From contig NZ_BQKE01000002.1 of the NCBI RefSeq assembly GCF_036244895.1, positions 1,116,001 through 1,180,000 of the forward strand: DNA of 64,000 bases, written 5' to 3'. Below are positions 56,701 through 64,000 of the stretch, piece by piece. A model generated the notes under the pieces. That model was not told the origin of the DNA. It did no database searches and saw only the letters and a program-made list of their open reading frames with translations. Both the position numbers and the translations under genes were made by a program. Each line of letters starts with the position of its first letter. Position 1 is the stretch's first letter. The stretch comes from Persicobacter diffluens. Its GTDB lineage: Bacteria > Bacteroidota > Bacteroidia > Cytophagales > Cyclobacteriaceae.

Positions 56701-59700
56701 AACTTTGAATTAACCCTTGATGCAAATGGGCAAGGGACTATTACGGTGTCTGATATTGACAATGGTGTTTCCGATGCTTGTGGCATTAAATCGCTCCTTT
56801 TAGATCAACAAAATTTCAGTTGTGCAGATCTTGGGGACAATACGGTGACACTGAAGGCTGAAGATGTTAATGGCAATTCGGCCTCTGCTACTGCTATAGT
56901 AAAAGTAGTCGATGGGGTTAAACCCAATGTGGTCACTCAAAATATTACGGTCTATTTGGATGCCGATGGATTGGCTACTATTCAAGCCATTGATTTGGAT
57001 AATGGCTCCTCGGATGCTTGTTCTTCTACGCTTTCTTTCTCAGCGGATAAAACGAATTTCACCTGTGGCGACTTACTAGCACCGGTTCCTGTGACCCTAA
57101 CCGTTACTGATGAAGCGGGTAATTCCGATTCAGCTTTGGCTTATGTTACTGTAAAAGATGACCAAGCCCCAACATTAAATAATGTTCCAACGGATATTAT
57201 TGTAAATACAGCAAGTGGTCAGTGTGATGCCGTGGCGACCTGGGCAGAAATTACAGCCAATGATAACTGTTCCGCAACTTTATCGATCAGCCATAACAGC
57301 GGTGATCGCTTTCCAATAGGAGAAACTGTGGTGACTGTAAGGGCTGAAGATGGCAGTTCGAATTCGATGGTGGCAACATTCAAAGTGACCGTAATGGACA
57401 AGGAAGCGCCAACTTTGGATGCTCCATTAGCAGACATTTCCGTTCCTGCGATTAATGGACAATGTGGAGCAATGGTGAACTGGAGTACCATTACCGGAAC
57501 AGATAATTGTGGAAATGTAACCGTAACCACTAATCATAATAGTGGGGATACCTTCAATGTGGGGACAACGAAAGTAACCGTGACCCTGGAGGATGAAGCA
57601 GGCAACACAACGATTGAGCAATTCAATGTAATTGTAACAGACGAAGAAGCCCCAACCATCTCCAACCTGCCCACAGACATCACTGTTTCAGCAGATGCTA
57701 ATCAATGTGATGCGGTAGTGACCTGGACTGCGCCGACAGCAAATGATAATTGCGGTATTCAATCATTCACTGCTGATTATGCTTCTGGAGCAACTTTTGG
57801 TATAGGAACAACGCCGGTAACTTATACTGCTATTGATAATAGTGGAAATGAAATTGAAGCGTCCTTTAATGTAATAGTAGAGGATCATCAGCTTCCGGTG
57901 ATTGATAATTTACCGGCCAACTTCACGGTCGATGCCGAAGCCGGAAAATGCGAAGCCGTGGTGAATTGGCCTGCGATTACCGCTTCTGATAATTGCAGTG
58001 GCGTAACCCTTGAGGTAAGCCCAGCGAATGGAAGTACCCTTCCTGTAGGGGCGCATACCATCACGGTGACAGCTAAGGATGCTTCTGATAATGAGGTTTC
58101 TGGAACTTTTGAGGTAACGGTAGTGGATGTTGAGGCTCCTGTGCTTGTTGGTCTGCCCGCAAATATGACCCTTCCTGCAGAAAATGGGATGTGTGATGCG
58201 GAGGTTATTTGGCCTGCCGTTAGCGCCACTGATAATTGTACAAATGTTACCATTACGAGTACGCATAATAGTGGAGATCGATTCAGTGTAGGAACAACGG
58301 AGGTCGAATTCACGGCCACCGACGATGCAGGAAATAGTGTTTCGGGAACCTTTGAGGTGACTATTGAGGATAAACAAGCTCCTGCATTTAATGCGTCTAA
58401 TATTGAATTGGCCTTGGGTACTGGCAACCAAGTGACCTTAAGCGTTGACGATGTTATTTCTGATTTGGTGGAGAACTGTGGCGTTCAGTCAAAAGCATTA
58501 AGTCAAAGCACCTTTGATTGTGATGATCTTGGAGAAAATGTGGTAGAGGTATCCGTCATTGATATTCATGGAAATGAAACCAAAAAATCAATCCTCCTTA
58601 CGATAAAGGATGTTTCCGATCCAATTGCGGTAGGTAAGGATCTTATCCTTGATTTGGATGCTAATGGAAAAGCAACATTAAATCCATCTGATTTAGATGA
58701 TGGTTCCACCGATGGTTGTGGAGGGACACTTTCGTATTCCGCGAGTCAAACGGAATTTGATTGTGGAGATATCGGAGGGAATACCATCGTATTTACCGTG
58801 ACGGATGAAAGTGGCAATGCGTCTTCAGTAAATGTCACCGTTACGGTTCAGGATTTGATCAAACCAACCGTCCTCACCCAAAACATCACCGTGTCCCTAG
58901 ATGCTTCAGGCAGTGTCACCATCACGCCGGAAGCTATCGACAACGGTTCTTCCGACAACTGTGGCATCGCTTCCATGACCTTGGATAATACCACATTTGA
59001 TTGTAATGATATCGGAGCTCAGACGGTAATCTTAACCGTAACCGATAATAATGGCAACAGCGAATCCGGAACTGCCACGGTAACAGTGGAAGATAATACC
59101 GATCCAATCTTAGCGGTACAAGACATCTCTGTTCAGTTGGATGCTTCCGGAACGGCGAGCATTGAAGTGGCAGATATCGTGACCGCCCAATCTGATAATT
59201 GTGGCATCGCCAATGTGACCTTAAGCCAAAGCAGTTTCGATTGTGCGAACATCGGAGCCAATACGGTAACCGTAACACTGACCGATAATAATGGGAATGT
59301 GGTAACGGAAACTGCTACGGTAACCGTGGAGGATAAGCTAGCGCCAGTGGTGAGTACGCAAGACATCACCGTGAAATTGGATGCTTCAGGTGTCGCGACA
59401 ATCACGGTAGATGACATTGACAATGGATCTACCGATAATTGCGAGATCGATAGCAGAACATTGGACATTACTTCTTTTGATTGTTCGGCTGTGGGCACAC
59501 CTCAAACGGTAACCCTAACCATCACCGACAAACAAGGAAATGTAGCGAGTGAAACCGCAATTGTAACGGTAATTGAGGACATCAAACCAATCGTCCTTAC
59601 TCAAAACATCACGGTGTCTCTTGATGCTTCAGGCAGTGTCACCATCACCCCGGAAGCTATCGACAACGGTTCCTCGGACAACTGCGGCATCGCTTCCATG

Positions 59701-62700
59701 ACCTTGGATAATACCACATTTGATTGTACTGATATCGGAGCTCAGACGGTAATCTTAACTGTAACCGATAATAATGGCAACAGCGAATCCGCAACCGCCA
59801 CGGTGACGGTAGAAGATAATATCGATCCAATCTTAGCGGTACAGGACCTCACTGTTCAGTTGGATGCTTCCGGAACGGCGAGCATTGAAGTGGCAGATAT
59901 CGTGACCGCCCAATCTGATAATTGTGGCATCGCCAATGTGACCTTAAGCCAAAGCAGTTTCGATTGTGCGAACATCGGAGCCAATACGGTAACCGTAACA
60001 CTGACCGATAATAATGGGAATGTGGTAACGGAAACTGCTAACGTAACGGTAGAGGATAATGTCGACCCAGTGGTGAGTACGCAAGACATCACCGTGAAAT
60101 TGGATGCTTCAGGTGTCGCGACAATCACGGTAGATGACATTGACAATGGATCTACCGATAATTGCGAGATCGATAGCAGAACATTGGACATTACTTCTTT
60201 TGATTGTTCGGCTGTGGGCACACCTCAAACGGTAACCCTAACCATCACCGACAAACAAGGAAATGTAGCGAGTGAAACCGCAATTGTAACGGTAATTGAG
60301 GACATCAAACCAATCGTCCTTACTCAAAACATCACGGTGTCTCTTGATGCTTCAGGCAGTGTCACCATCACCCCGGAAGCTATCGACAACGGTTCCTCGG
60401 ACAACTGCGGCATCGCTTCCATGACCTTGGATAATACCACATTTGATTGTAATGATATCGGAGCTCAGACGGTAATCTTAACCGTAACCGATAATAATGG
60501 CAACAGCGAATCCGGAACTGCCACGGTAACAGTGGAAGATAATACCGATCCAATCTTAGCGGTACAAGACATCTCTGTTCAGTTGAATGCTTCCGGAACG
60601 GCGAGCATTGAAGTGGCAGATATCGTGACCACGCAATCCGATAATTGTGGTGTTGCCAATGTGACCTTAAGCCAAAGCAGTTTCGATTGTGCCAACATCG
60701 GGGCGAATACGGTAACCGTAACACTGACCGATAATAATGGTAATGTGGTAACGAAAACTGCTACGGTAACCCTGGAGGATAAGCTAGCACCAGTGGTGAG
60801 TACGCAAGACCTCACGGTGAAATTGGATGCTTCAGGTGTCGCGACAATCACGGTAGACGACATTGATAATGGATCTACCGATAATTGCGAGATCGATAGC
60901 AGAACATTGGACATTACTTCTTTTGATTGTTCGGCAGTAGGGACGCCTCAAACGGTAACCCTAACCATCACCGACAAACAAGGAAATGTAGCGAGTGAAA
61001 CCGCAATCGTAACGGTAGTAGAGGACATCAAACCAATCGTCCTTACTCAAAACCTCACCGTGTCTTTGGATGCTTCAGGCAGTGTCATCATCACGCCGGA
61101 AGCTATCGACAACGGTTCCTCGGACAATTGTGGCATCGCTTCCATGACCTTGAATCAGACCACATTTGATTGTTCAGCAGTAGGCACACCTCAAACGGTA
61201 ACCTTAACGGTAACCGATAATAATGGCAATAGCGAATCCGCAACCGCCACGGTAACAGTGGAAGATAATACCGATCCAATCTTAGCGGTACAAGACATCT
61301 CTGTTCAGTTGAATGCTTCCGGAACGGCGAGCCTTGAAGTGGCAGATATCGTGACGACACAATCTGATAATTGTGGTGTTGCCAATGTGACTTTAAGCCA
61401 AAGCAGTTTCGATTGTGCGAACATCGGGGCGAATACGGTAACCGTAACACTGACCGATAATAATGGTAATGTGGTAACGGAAACTGCTACGGTAACCGTG
61501 GAGGATAAGCTAGCGCCAGTGGTGAGCACACAAGACCTCACGGTGAAATTGGATGCTTCGGGAATGGCGACAATCACAGTAGAGGACATTGATAATGGAT
61601 CTACCGATAATTGCGAGATCGATAGCAGAACATTGGACATTACTTCTTTTGATTGTTCGGCTGTGGGCACACCTCAAACGGTAACGCTAACCATCACCGA
61701 CAAACAAGGAAATGTAGCAAGTGAAACCGCAACGGTAACAGTGGAAGAGGACATCAAACCAATCGTCCTTACTCAAAACATCACGGTGTCTCTTGATGCT
61801 TCAGGCAGTGTCACCATCACCCCGGAAGCTATCGACAACGGTTCCTCGGACAACTGCGGCATCGCTTCCATGACTTTGGATCAGACCACATTTGATTGTA
61901 ATGATATCGGAGCTCAGACGGTAATCTTAACTGTAACCGATAATAATGGCAATAGCGAATCCGCCACCGCCACGGTAACAGTGGAAGATAATACCGATCC
62001 AACCTTAGCGGTAAAGGACATCACCATTCAATTGGATGCTTCCGGAAATGCAAGCATTGAAGTGGCAGATATCGTGATGACCCAATCTGATAATTGTGGC
62101 ATTGCCAATGTGATCTTAAGCCAAAGCAGTTTCGATTGTGCGAACATCGGAGCGAATGCGGTAACCGTAACACTAACCGATAATAATGGCAATGTGGTAA
62201 CGGCAACATCCACAGTAACGATAGAGGATGCTGTTGCACCAGTGGTGAGTACGCAAGACATCACCGTGAAATTGGATGCTTCGGGTGTGGCGACAATTTC
62301 TGTAGATGACATTGACAATGGATCTACTGATAATTGCGAGATCGATAGCAGAACATTGGACATTACTTCTTTTGATTGTTCGGCTGTGGGCACACCTCAA
62401 ACGGTAACGCTAACCATCACCGACAAACAAGGAAATGTAGCAAGTGAAACCGCAACGGTAACAGTGGAAGAGGACATCAAACCAACCGTTCTCACCCAAA
62501 ACATCACCGTGTCGCTAGATGCTTCAGGCAGTGTCACCATTACGCCAGCAGCTATCGACAACGGTTCTTCCGACAACTGTGGCATTGCTTCCCTGACCTT
62601 GGATCAGACCACATTTGATTGTTCAGCGGTAGGCACACCTCAAACGGTAACCTTAACGGTAACCGATAATAATGGCAATAGCGAATCCGCAACCGCCACG

Positions 62701-64000
62701 GTAACAGTGGAAGATAATACCGATCCAACCTTAGCGGTTCAAGACATCACTGTTCAGTTGGATGCTTCCGGAACGGCAAGCCTTGAAGTGGCAGATATCG
62801 TGACGACACAATCTGATAATTGTGGTGTTGCCAATGTGACTTTAAGCCAAAGCAGTTTCGATTGTGCGAACATCGGGGCGAATACGGTAACCGTAACACT
62901 GACCGATAATAATGGTAATGTGGTAACAGCAACCGCTACCGTAACGGTACAGGATAATGTCGCACCGATATTGCAAGTGAAGACACCAATTGATCTGTAT
63001 TTGGATGCCAATGGCCTAGCCAGGCTTCAGGTGGCAGATGTTGATAACGGAACCAGTGATCCTTGCGGGATTGCGAAGCTAAGCCTATCTCATACCGATT
63101 TCAACGGAGCCGATTTAGGAAGCCAAACAATAGTCTTTACCGCAGAGGATGTGAATGGTAATATTTCCACCACCAATATTCAGGTGAATGTGCTGGATAA
63201 TATCGCACCGGAATTCACCATCCGACCATTTATTGAATTGGAGCTTGATGAACAAGGTGAAGCCAAACTAACCGCCGAACAGTTGTTTGCAGAAGCACCA
63301 TCCGACAATGTGGGCATTGATCGTATTGAAATTTCGCAGACTGACTTTGACTGTGCTGATGTGAATCAAAACGTGGATGTCATCGTGGAGGTATTTGATA
63401 CTTCCGGTAATAAAAAGTCCGGTCTGGCAGTGGTGAAAGTGCTGGATAATATCCTGCCGGAAATTACCGCTCCTGCAGATAGAACGGTGAACTTGGTGAC
63501 GGATTGTGAGATCATCATTCCTGATTTTGGAACCGCTGTCGTAACTGATAATTGTACCGTGGACTATAGCCGACTGACACATGACGCACCAGCGGTATTC
63601 CCCTTAGGGGAAACGAACGTGAAATGGTTGTATCAGGATAAAGCGGGCAATGTGGTAACGGTAGTGCAGAAAATCACAGTGGTAGATGATAGGAAGCCTG
63701 TCATTACTAATATGCCGACCTTAGAACCAATACCGGCAACGCAAGGGCAATGCGGTGCTCAAGTCAACTGGACTGCACCAACGGCGAGCGATAACTGTGA
63801 ATTGTTGTCCTTCTCTTCTGATATTCCGCCTAACTCCTTCTTCTCCATCGGAACGACCATGGTGACCTATACCGCCGTAGACAGAGGTGGCAATACCACC
63901 ACAGCCACCTTTGAAGTAACGGTGGAAGATCGGGAAGCGCCGGAAATTATTTGTCCGGCAACCATTCACCTGTTTCCTGAATTGGGCTTGACCTATGCAT
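50755..64000 (+). CDS. Giant secreted Ig/HYR-repeat adhesin, 3' end beyond the window
   Basis: An open frame from ATG 50755 to the window edge, at least 4415 codons; spot checks at 54061, 57181, 60001 and 63001 stay in frame. Domains in order: signal peptide (ending NVALAQ); an N-terminal region resembling IgGFc-binding-type N-domains (about 30-570); Calx-beta-type repeats (about 635-1098; DNDPEP linkers); cadherin/tandem-95-like repeats (about 1100-1400); then more than 30 Ig/HYR-like modules of about 80 residues with the core D-N-G-S-x-D-N-C-G...F-x-C...L-T-V-T-D-x-x-G-N. True HYR-type modules (VNWPAITASDNCSG) occur near 57.2-58.1 and 63.5-63.9 kb. It is probably T9SS- or surface-exported and used for attachment. 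The end of the protein is not in the window. Confidence 0.88.
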   Translation, partial: MNRFLLLSRIFCAFFCIVIFLVLSKNVALAQESNVHYVPPFFYKLYKDGSNSGSTNNHDVNEHFAILSTNENVDVDVELKYYLNGSLNVLGTYTVSKSGPLRLKLADYKSGDDQVSDAELFGDNNAGEESNLHALSVTGPDGTVKSVDRRIKDFLLLTEMNLTGHVLPAGGLVFEAVNPEQKFFLNITHLADPQAGILTSKGEFAAGTKFFTGHMVSGGSNNSERRNHFVSFMALEDGTQVNIAAGNGFQFFNPSTGAYDLLDANYSRSVVLNKGESYIMGYHFKDNWHNDSSDKINDVNGTLLTTNGKKIIVNSGSWNAGGNSGYGHDIGIDQLVPVDYIGEEYIIARGPGEEKRSEIEQVIVVATENNSILEVNGVRYSWGGSEIKDAGEYWIVTNDQYKGTGNQAYMYLKTTQPSYVYQTVAGEREGSGQNTPGMFLVPRLNCNGARNVTVSFAKTLGAPQVRIIARTDHLKYKLDNGSELDLLGATHGVQISEASDWYLYTITDAHDLYEIWSADGVSPVNVALTIASGNIGAGGFYSGFGEVPIITMTPELEKRGLCAGDATLEVSGPQTGWIYNWYKDGVLIPEASGLDKTSYEVTEVGEYRVTAETGCGDVTYPSDPIEIFPCLEIDPMSMEVDEDAGVVSVLVKRLQSFADDVFFTSKVEDVSTNTMSEFQDYTVQTIASRIKASESQTAMTFQITDDHFDENDEIFKVIFSEPYNATFSADEIEVPITIKDNDPEPYIKVIPPNSSATEGTDNSLTFTIQMANGMNPFYGSGKLVSFDYQFSDVTATYGSDYTVAPVSGTVIFQPGETQKEIVVDIIDDPYNEDQETFELTLSNAVNAQGFEEAGIQSSITVSAKIDDNDPEPVVVITTTPATEGNPIVFTAELQNAGVAVKSGKEIQFSYRTQDVTAEDGLDYTGGNDIVVTIPKMTESKTFEVPTLTDAIAESAEYFDVYFYNHQNAKNSSNGSTNTLKAQINDSNASPELSLSSATTIEGGDLVFKLSTTIQASEDITLGYRTELFEAKSGMFDFIGNGSITIPAGDLETTITIATYDDDVVDGNRRMKLILKEATVSPSGITFFNSTAFGTILEDDETPVANDDLFTYQETDIGTTYSGDVSLNDTGKGMTPEFSLLSQDFTIAEGEFTFNTDGSFDFTPVADFYGTLTFTYELETKVGKASATATIEITNVNDVPTASNDSYTLDEGTTITKLFTVGGLGDGGIVYSIIAQPSKGTVAITNQVTGEFEYTSVSPDFGQDEFTFQVKDVDGEVASGVITLDINYVNYFAPVAVADEFTINDEGPADLDVLLNDTDQDGNALKIDKPAIFEIKSQPAQGNVVFDYDKNVVKFTPVAGGTGTFYFTYSFRDKPDGNNTTNTSNTVTVKVNVISNNQPPVANCVAGPVTVSLDASGNGTLNAVDLDNGSSDPDGDAITFALSQSNFSCSDIGNGTVDLIVTDAKGASSTCSVPIQVVDPIAPIARAYADIEIDLLPNQCSVTPNFAVPIFDDNCKGEISGQYVSGVVPSSNLSAGNYTATYKANDGNGNESTITFNIIIKDVTAPVIQSRPDFKLQLGADGSAILLPSDLDNGTSDDCGTSTLKFEQAGVLVDQLTFECADKGTQTVKLVAVDDSYNRSEKDVQFEVEDKILPTADLKATVDVSLDEFGKATLTTAQIIQGIGIQDNCGNYTVQFSQQDFDCSDVGSKGVTVTIRDDSGNEITENVQVVVRDEMFPTINAKSAVTLNLDADGNATLSVADVEIGSTDNCGIQSRSLSKTTFACGDHNSTVTYSVTDDHGNVSTTDITVKLIDPVAPVVLTQNITVDLLSTSGVTITPEMIDNGSTDNCSALTFSLDKMSFNCSDIGTNTVTLTAKDATGNTSTQTATVTVENKITPTIVAKNDELILGADGTATLDPSSLDNGSTGACGGSLTFTADKTDFSCSDIGDNNVVLTVEDGDGNTTSTTVIVTVKDQTPPSVLTKNFELTLDANGQGTITVSDIDNGVSDACGIKSLLLDQQNFSCADLGDNTVTLKAEDVNGNSASATAIVKVVDGVKPNVVTQNITVYLDADGLATIQAIDLDNGSSDACSSTLSFSADKTNFTCGDLLAPVPVTLTVTDEAGNSDSALAYVTVKDDQAPTLNNVPTDIIVNTASGQCDAVATWAEITANDNCSATLSISHNSGDRFPIGETVVTVRAEDGSSNSMVATFKVTVMDKEAPTLDAPLADISVPAINGQCGAMVNWSTITGTDNCGNVTVTTNHNSGDTFNVGTTKVTVTLEDEAGNTTIEQFNVIVTDEEAPTISNLPTDITVSADANQCDAVVTWTAPTANDNCGIQSFTADYASGATFGIGTTPVTYTAIDNSGNEIEASFNVIVEDHQLPVIDNLPANFTVDAEAGKCEAVVNWPAITASDNCSGVTLEVSPANGSTLPVGAHTITVTAKDASDNEVSGTFEVTVVDVEAPVLVGLPANMTLPAENGMCDAEVIWPAVSATDNCTNVTITSTHNSGDRFSVGTTEVEFTATDDAGNSVSGTFEVTIEDKQAPAFNASNIELALGTGNQVTLSVDDVISDLVENCGVQSKALSQSTFDCDDLGENVVEVSVIDIHGNETKKSILLTIKDVSDPIAVGKDLILDLDANGKATLNPSDLDDGSTDGCGGTLSYSASQTEFDCGDIGGNTIVFTVTDESGNASSVNVTVTVQDLIKPTVLTQNITVSLDASGSVTITPEAIDNGSSDNCGIASMTLDNTTFDCNDIGAQTVILTVTDNNGNSESGTATVTVEDNTDPILAVQDISVQLDASGTASIEVADIVTAQSDNCGIANVTLSQSSFDCANIGANTVTVTLTDNNGNVVTETATVTVEDKLAPVVSTQDITVKLDASGVATITVDDIDNGSTDNCEIDSRTLDITSFDCSAVGTPQTVTLTITDKQGNVASETAIVTVIEDIKPIVLTQNITVSLDASGSVTITPEAIDNGSSDNCGIASMTLDNTTFDCTDIGAQTVILTVTDNNGNSESATATVTVEDNIDPILAVQDLTVQLDASGTASIEVADIVTAQSDNCGIANVTLSQSSFDCANIGANTVTVTLTDNNGNVVTETANVTVEDNVDPVVSTQDITVKLDASGVATITVDDIDNGSTDNCEIDSRTLDITSFDCSAVGTPQTVTLTITDKQGNVASETAIVTVIEDIKPIVLTQNITVSLDASGSVTITPEAIDNGSSDNCGIASMTLDNTTFDCNDIGAQTVILTVTDNNGNSESGTATVTVEDNTDPILAVQDISVQLNASGTASIEVADIVTTQSDNCGVANVTLSQSSFDCANIGANTVTVTLTDNNGNVVTKTATVTLEDKLAPVVSTQDLTVKLDASGVATITVDDIDNGSTDNCEIDSRTLDITSFDCSAVGTPQTVTLTITDKQGNVASETAIVTVVEDIKPIVLTQNLTVSLDASGSVIITPEAIDNGSSDNCGIASMTLNQTTFDCSAVGTPQTVTLTVTDNNGNSESATATVTVEDNTDPILAVQDISVQLNASGTASLEVADIVTTQSDNCGVANVTLSQSSFDCANIGANTVTVTLTDNNGNVVTETATVTVEDKLAPVVSTQDLTVKLDASGMATITVEDIDNGSTDNCEIDSRTLDITSFDCSAVGTPQTVTLTITDKQGNVASETATVTVEEDIKPIVLTQNITVSLDASGSVTITPEAIDNGSSDNCGIASMTLDQTTFDCNDIGAQTVILTVTDNNGNSESATATVTVEDNTDPTLAVKDITIQLDASGNASIEVADIVMTQSDNCGIANVILSQSSFDCANIGANAVTVTLTDNNGNVVTATSTVTIEDAVAPVVSTQDITVKLDASGVATISVDDIDNGSTDNCEIDSRTLDITSFDCSAVGTPQTVTLTITDKQGNVASETATVTVEEDIKPTVLTQNITVSLDASGSVTITPAAIDNGSSDNCGIASLTLDQTTFDCSAVGTPQTVTLTVTDNNGNSESATATVTVEDNTDPTLAVQDITVQLDASGTASLEVADIVTTQSDNCGVANVTLSQSSFDCANIGANTVTVTLTDNNGNVVTATATVTVQDNVAPILQVKTPIDLYLDANGLARLQVADVDNGTSDPCGIAKLSLSHTDFNGADLGSQTIVFTAEDVNGNISTTNIQVNVLDNIAPEFTIRPFIELELDEQGEAKLTAEQLFAEAPSDNVGIDRIEISQTDFDCADVNQNVDVIVEVFDTSGNKKSGLAVVKVLDNILPEITAPADRTVNLVTDCEIIIPDFGTAVVTDNCTVDYSRLTHDAPAVFPLGETNVKWLYQDKAGNVVTVVQKITVVDDRKPVITNMPTLEPIPATQGQCGAQVNWTAPTASDNCELLSFSSDIPPNSFFSIGTTMVTYTAVDRGGNTTTATFEVTVEDREAPEIICPATIHLFPELGLTYA
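58858..62960 (+). repeat. 723-bp higher-order tandem repeat inside the adhesin
   Basis: A three-module unit (A: QNITVSLDASGSVTITPEAI; B: QDISVQLDASGTASIEVADI; C: QDITVKLDASGVATITVDDI) is repeated with starts at 58858, 59581, 60304, 61027, 61753 and 62476. The period is 723 bp, or 726 for one unit. Five full units and modules A and B of a sixth are present, with near-identical DNA. This indicates recent duplication or gene conversion. Confidence 0.85.

Noticed and set aside
58934..63011. Series of 110-120-codon antisense ORFs in the adhesin
   Set aside because: They recur with the 723-bp repeat and are shadows of the biased sense codons.

Overview
The window looks like part of a secondary replicon (large plasmid or chromid) of a Bacteroidota bacterium, most likely a marine or gliding Cytophagales member. 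The lineage evidence is an ECF sigma/FecR pair whose FecR carries a C-terminal DUF4974-like part, a lipoprotein Omp85 protein (TamL type) next to tamB, a small histone-H1-like protein, a DUF4251 protein, a type IX secretion-like C-terminal tail, and a rep promoter of the Bacteroidota form (TTG, 19 bases, TATCTTTG). The replicon evidence is parA-parB, an iteron-rich origin and a Rep_3-type initiator together at 20.0-25.3 kb. A genus such as Persicobacter is only a guess. No rRNA, tRNA or ribosomal protein genes were seen.

Layout. 0-4.4 kb: tripartite RND efflux operon on the minus strand (adaptor, pump, first codons of the outer-membrane lipoprotein channel). 4.7-8.4 kb: ECF sigma factor, FecR anti-sigma and an STN-domain protein with LA_2272-like surface repeats, instead of the usual TonB receptor. 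8.8-12.2 kb: small secreted protein, thioesterase, aldose epimerase, unknown protein. 12.9-19.6 kb: tamL-tamB. 20.0-28.8 kb: parAB, iteron origin, rep and a SWIM-SNF2 helicase. 29-38.6 kb: small metabolic, envelope and regulatory genes separated by MITE-like repeats. 39.2-42.5 kb: porin, PBP-like protein and HAMP-GAF sensor operon. 43.2-64 kb: three secreted proteins (multidomain malectin protein, GH13 lipoprotein, giant Ig/HYR-repeat adhesin running off the window).

The most unusual signal is in the replication region. The 10-bp iteron ACAAAYGTTG that packs the rep upstream region (17 good copies, 22385-23150) occurs another 13 times INSIDE the coding sequence of the SNF2 helicase (25799-28278). 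There it lies on both strands and in all three codon phases, so it reads as DNA-level selection rather than a protein repeat. Single exact copies also sit inside parA and parB, while the rep gene between the two clusters appears to have none. A second motif, the palindrome GGGACA-WWW-TGTCCC and close variants, occurs at 12.58, 19.93, 26.76 and 29.93 kb, around parAB-rep, and is a candidate partition site (parS). A perfect 18-bp palindrome also lies upstream of parA.

A family of about 220-bp elements with 17-bp terminal inverted repeats (about 11 copies, both orientations) fills most intergenic gaps, and a second foldback element of about 154 bp is present twice. The giant adhesin carries a 723-bp (241-residue, three-module) higher-order tandem repeat.
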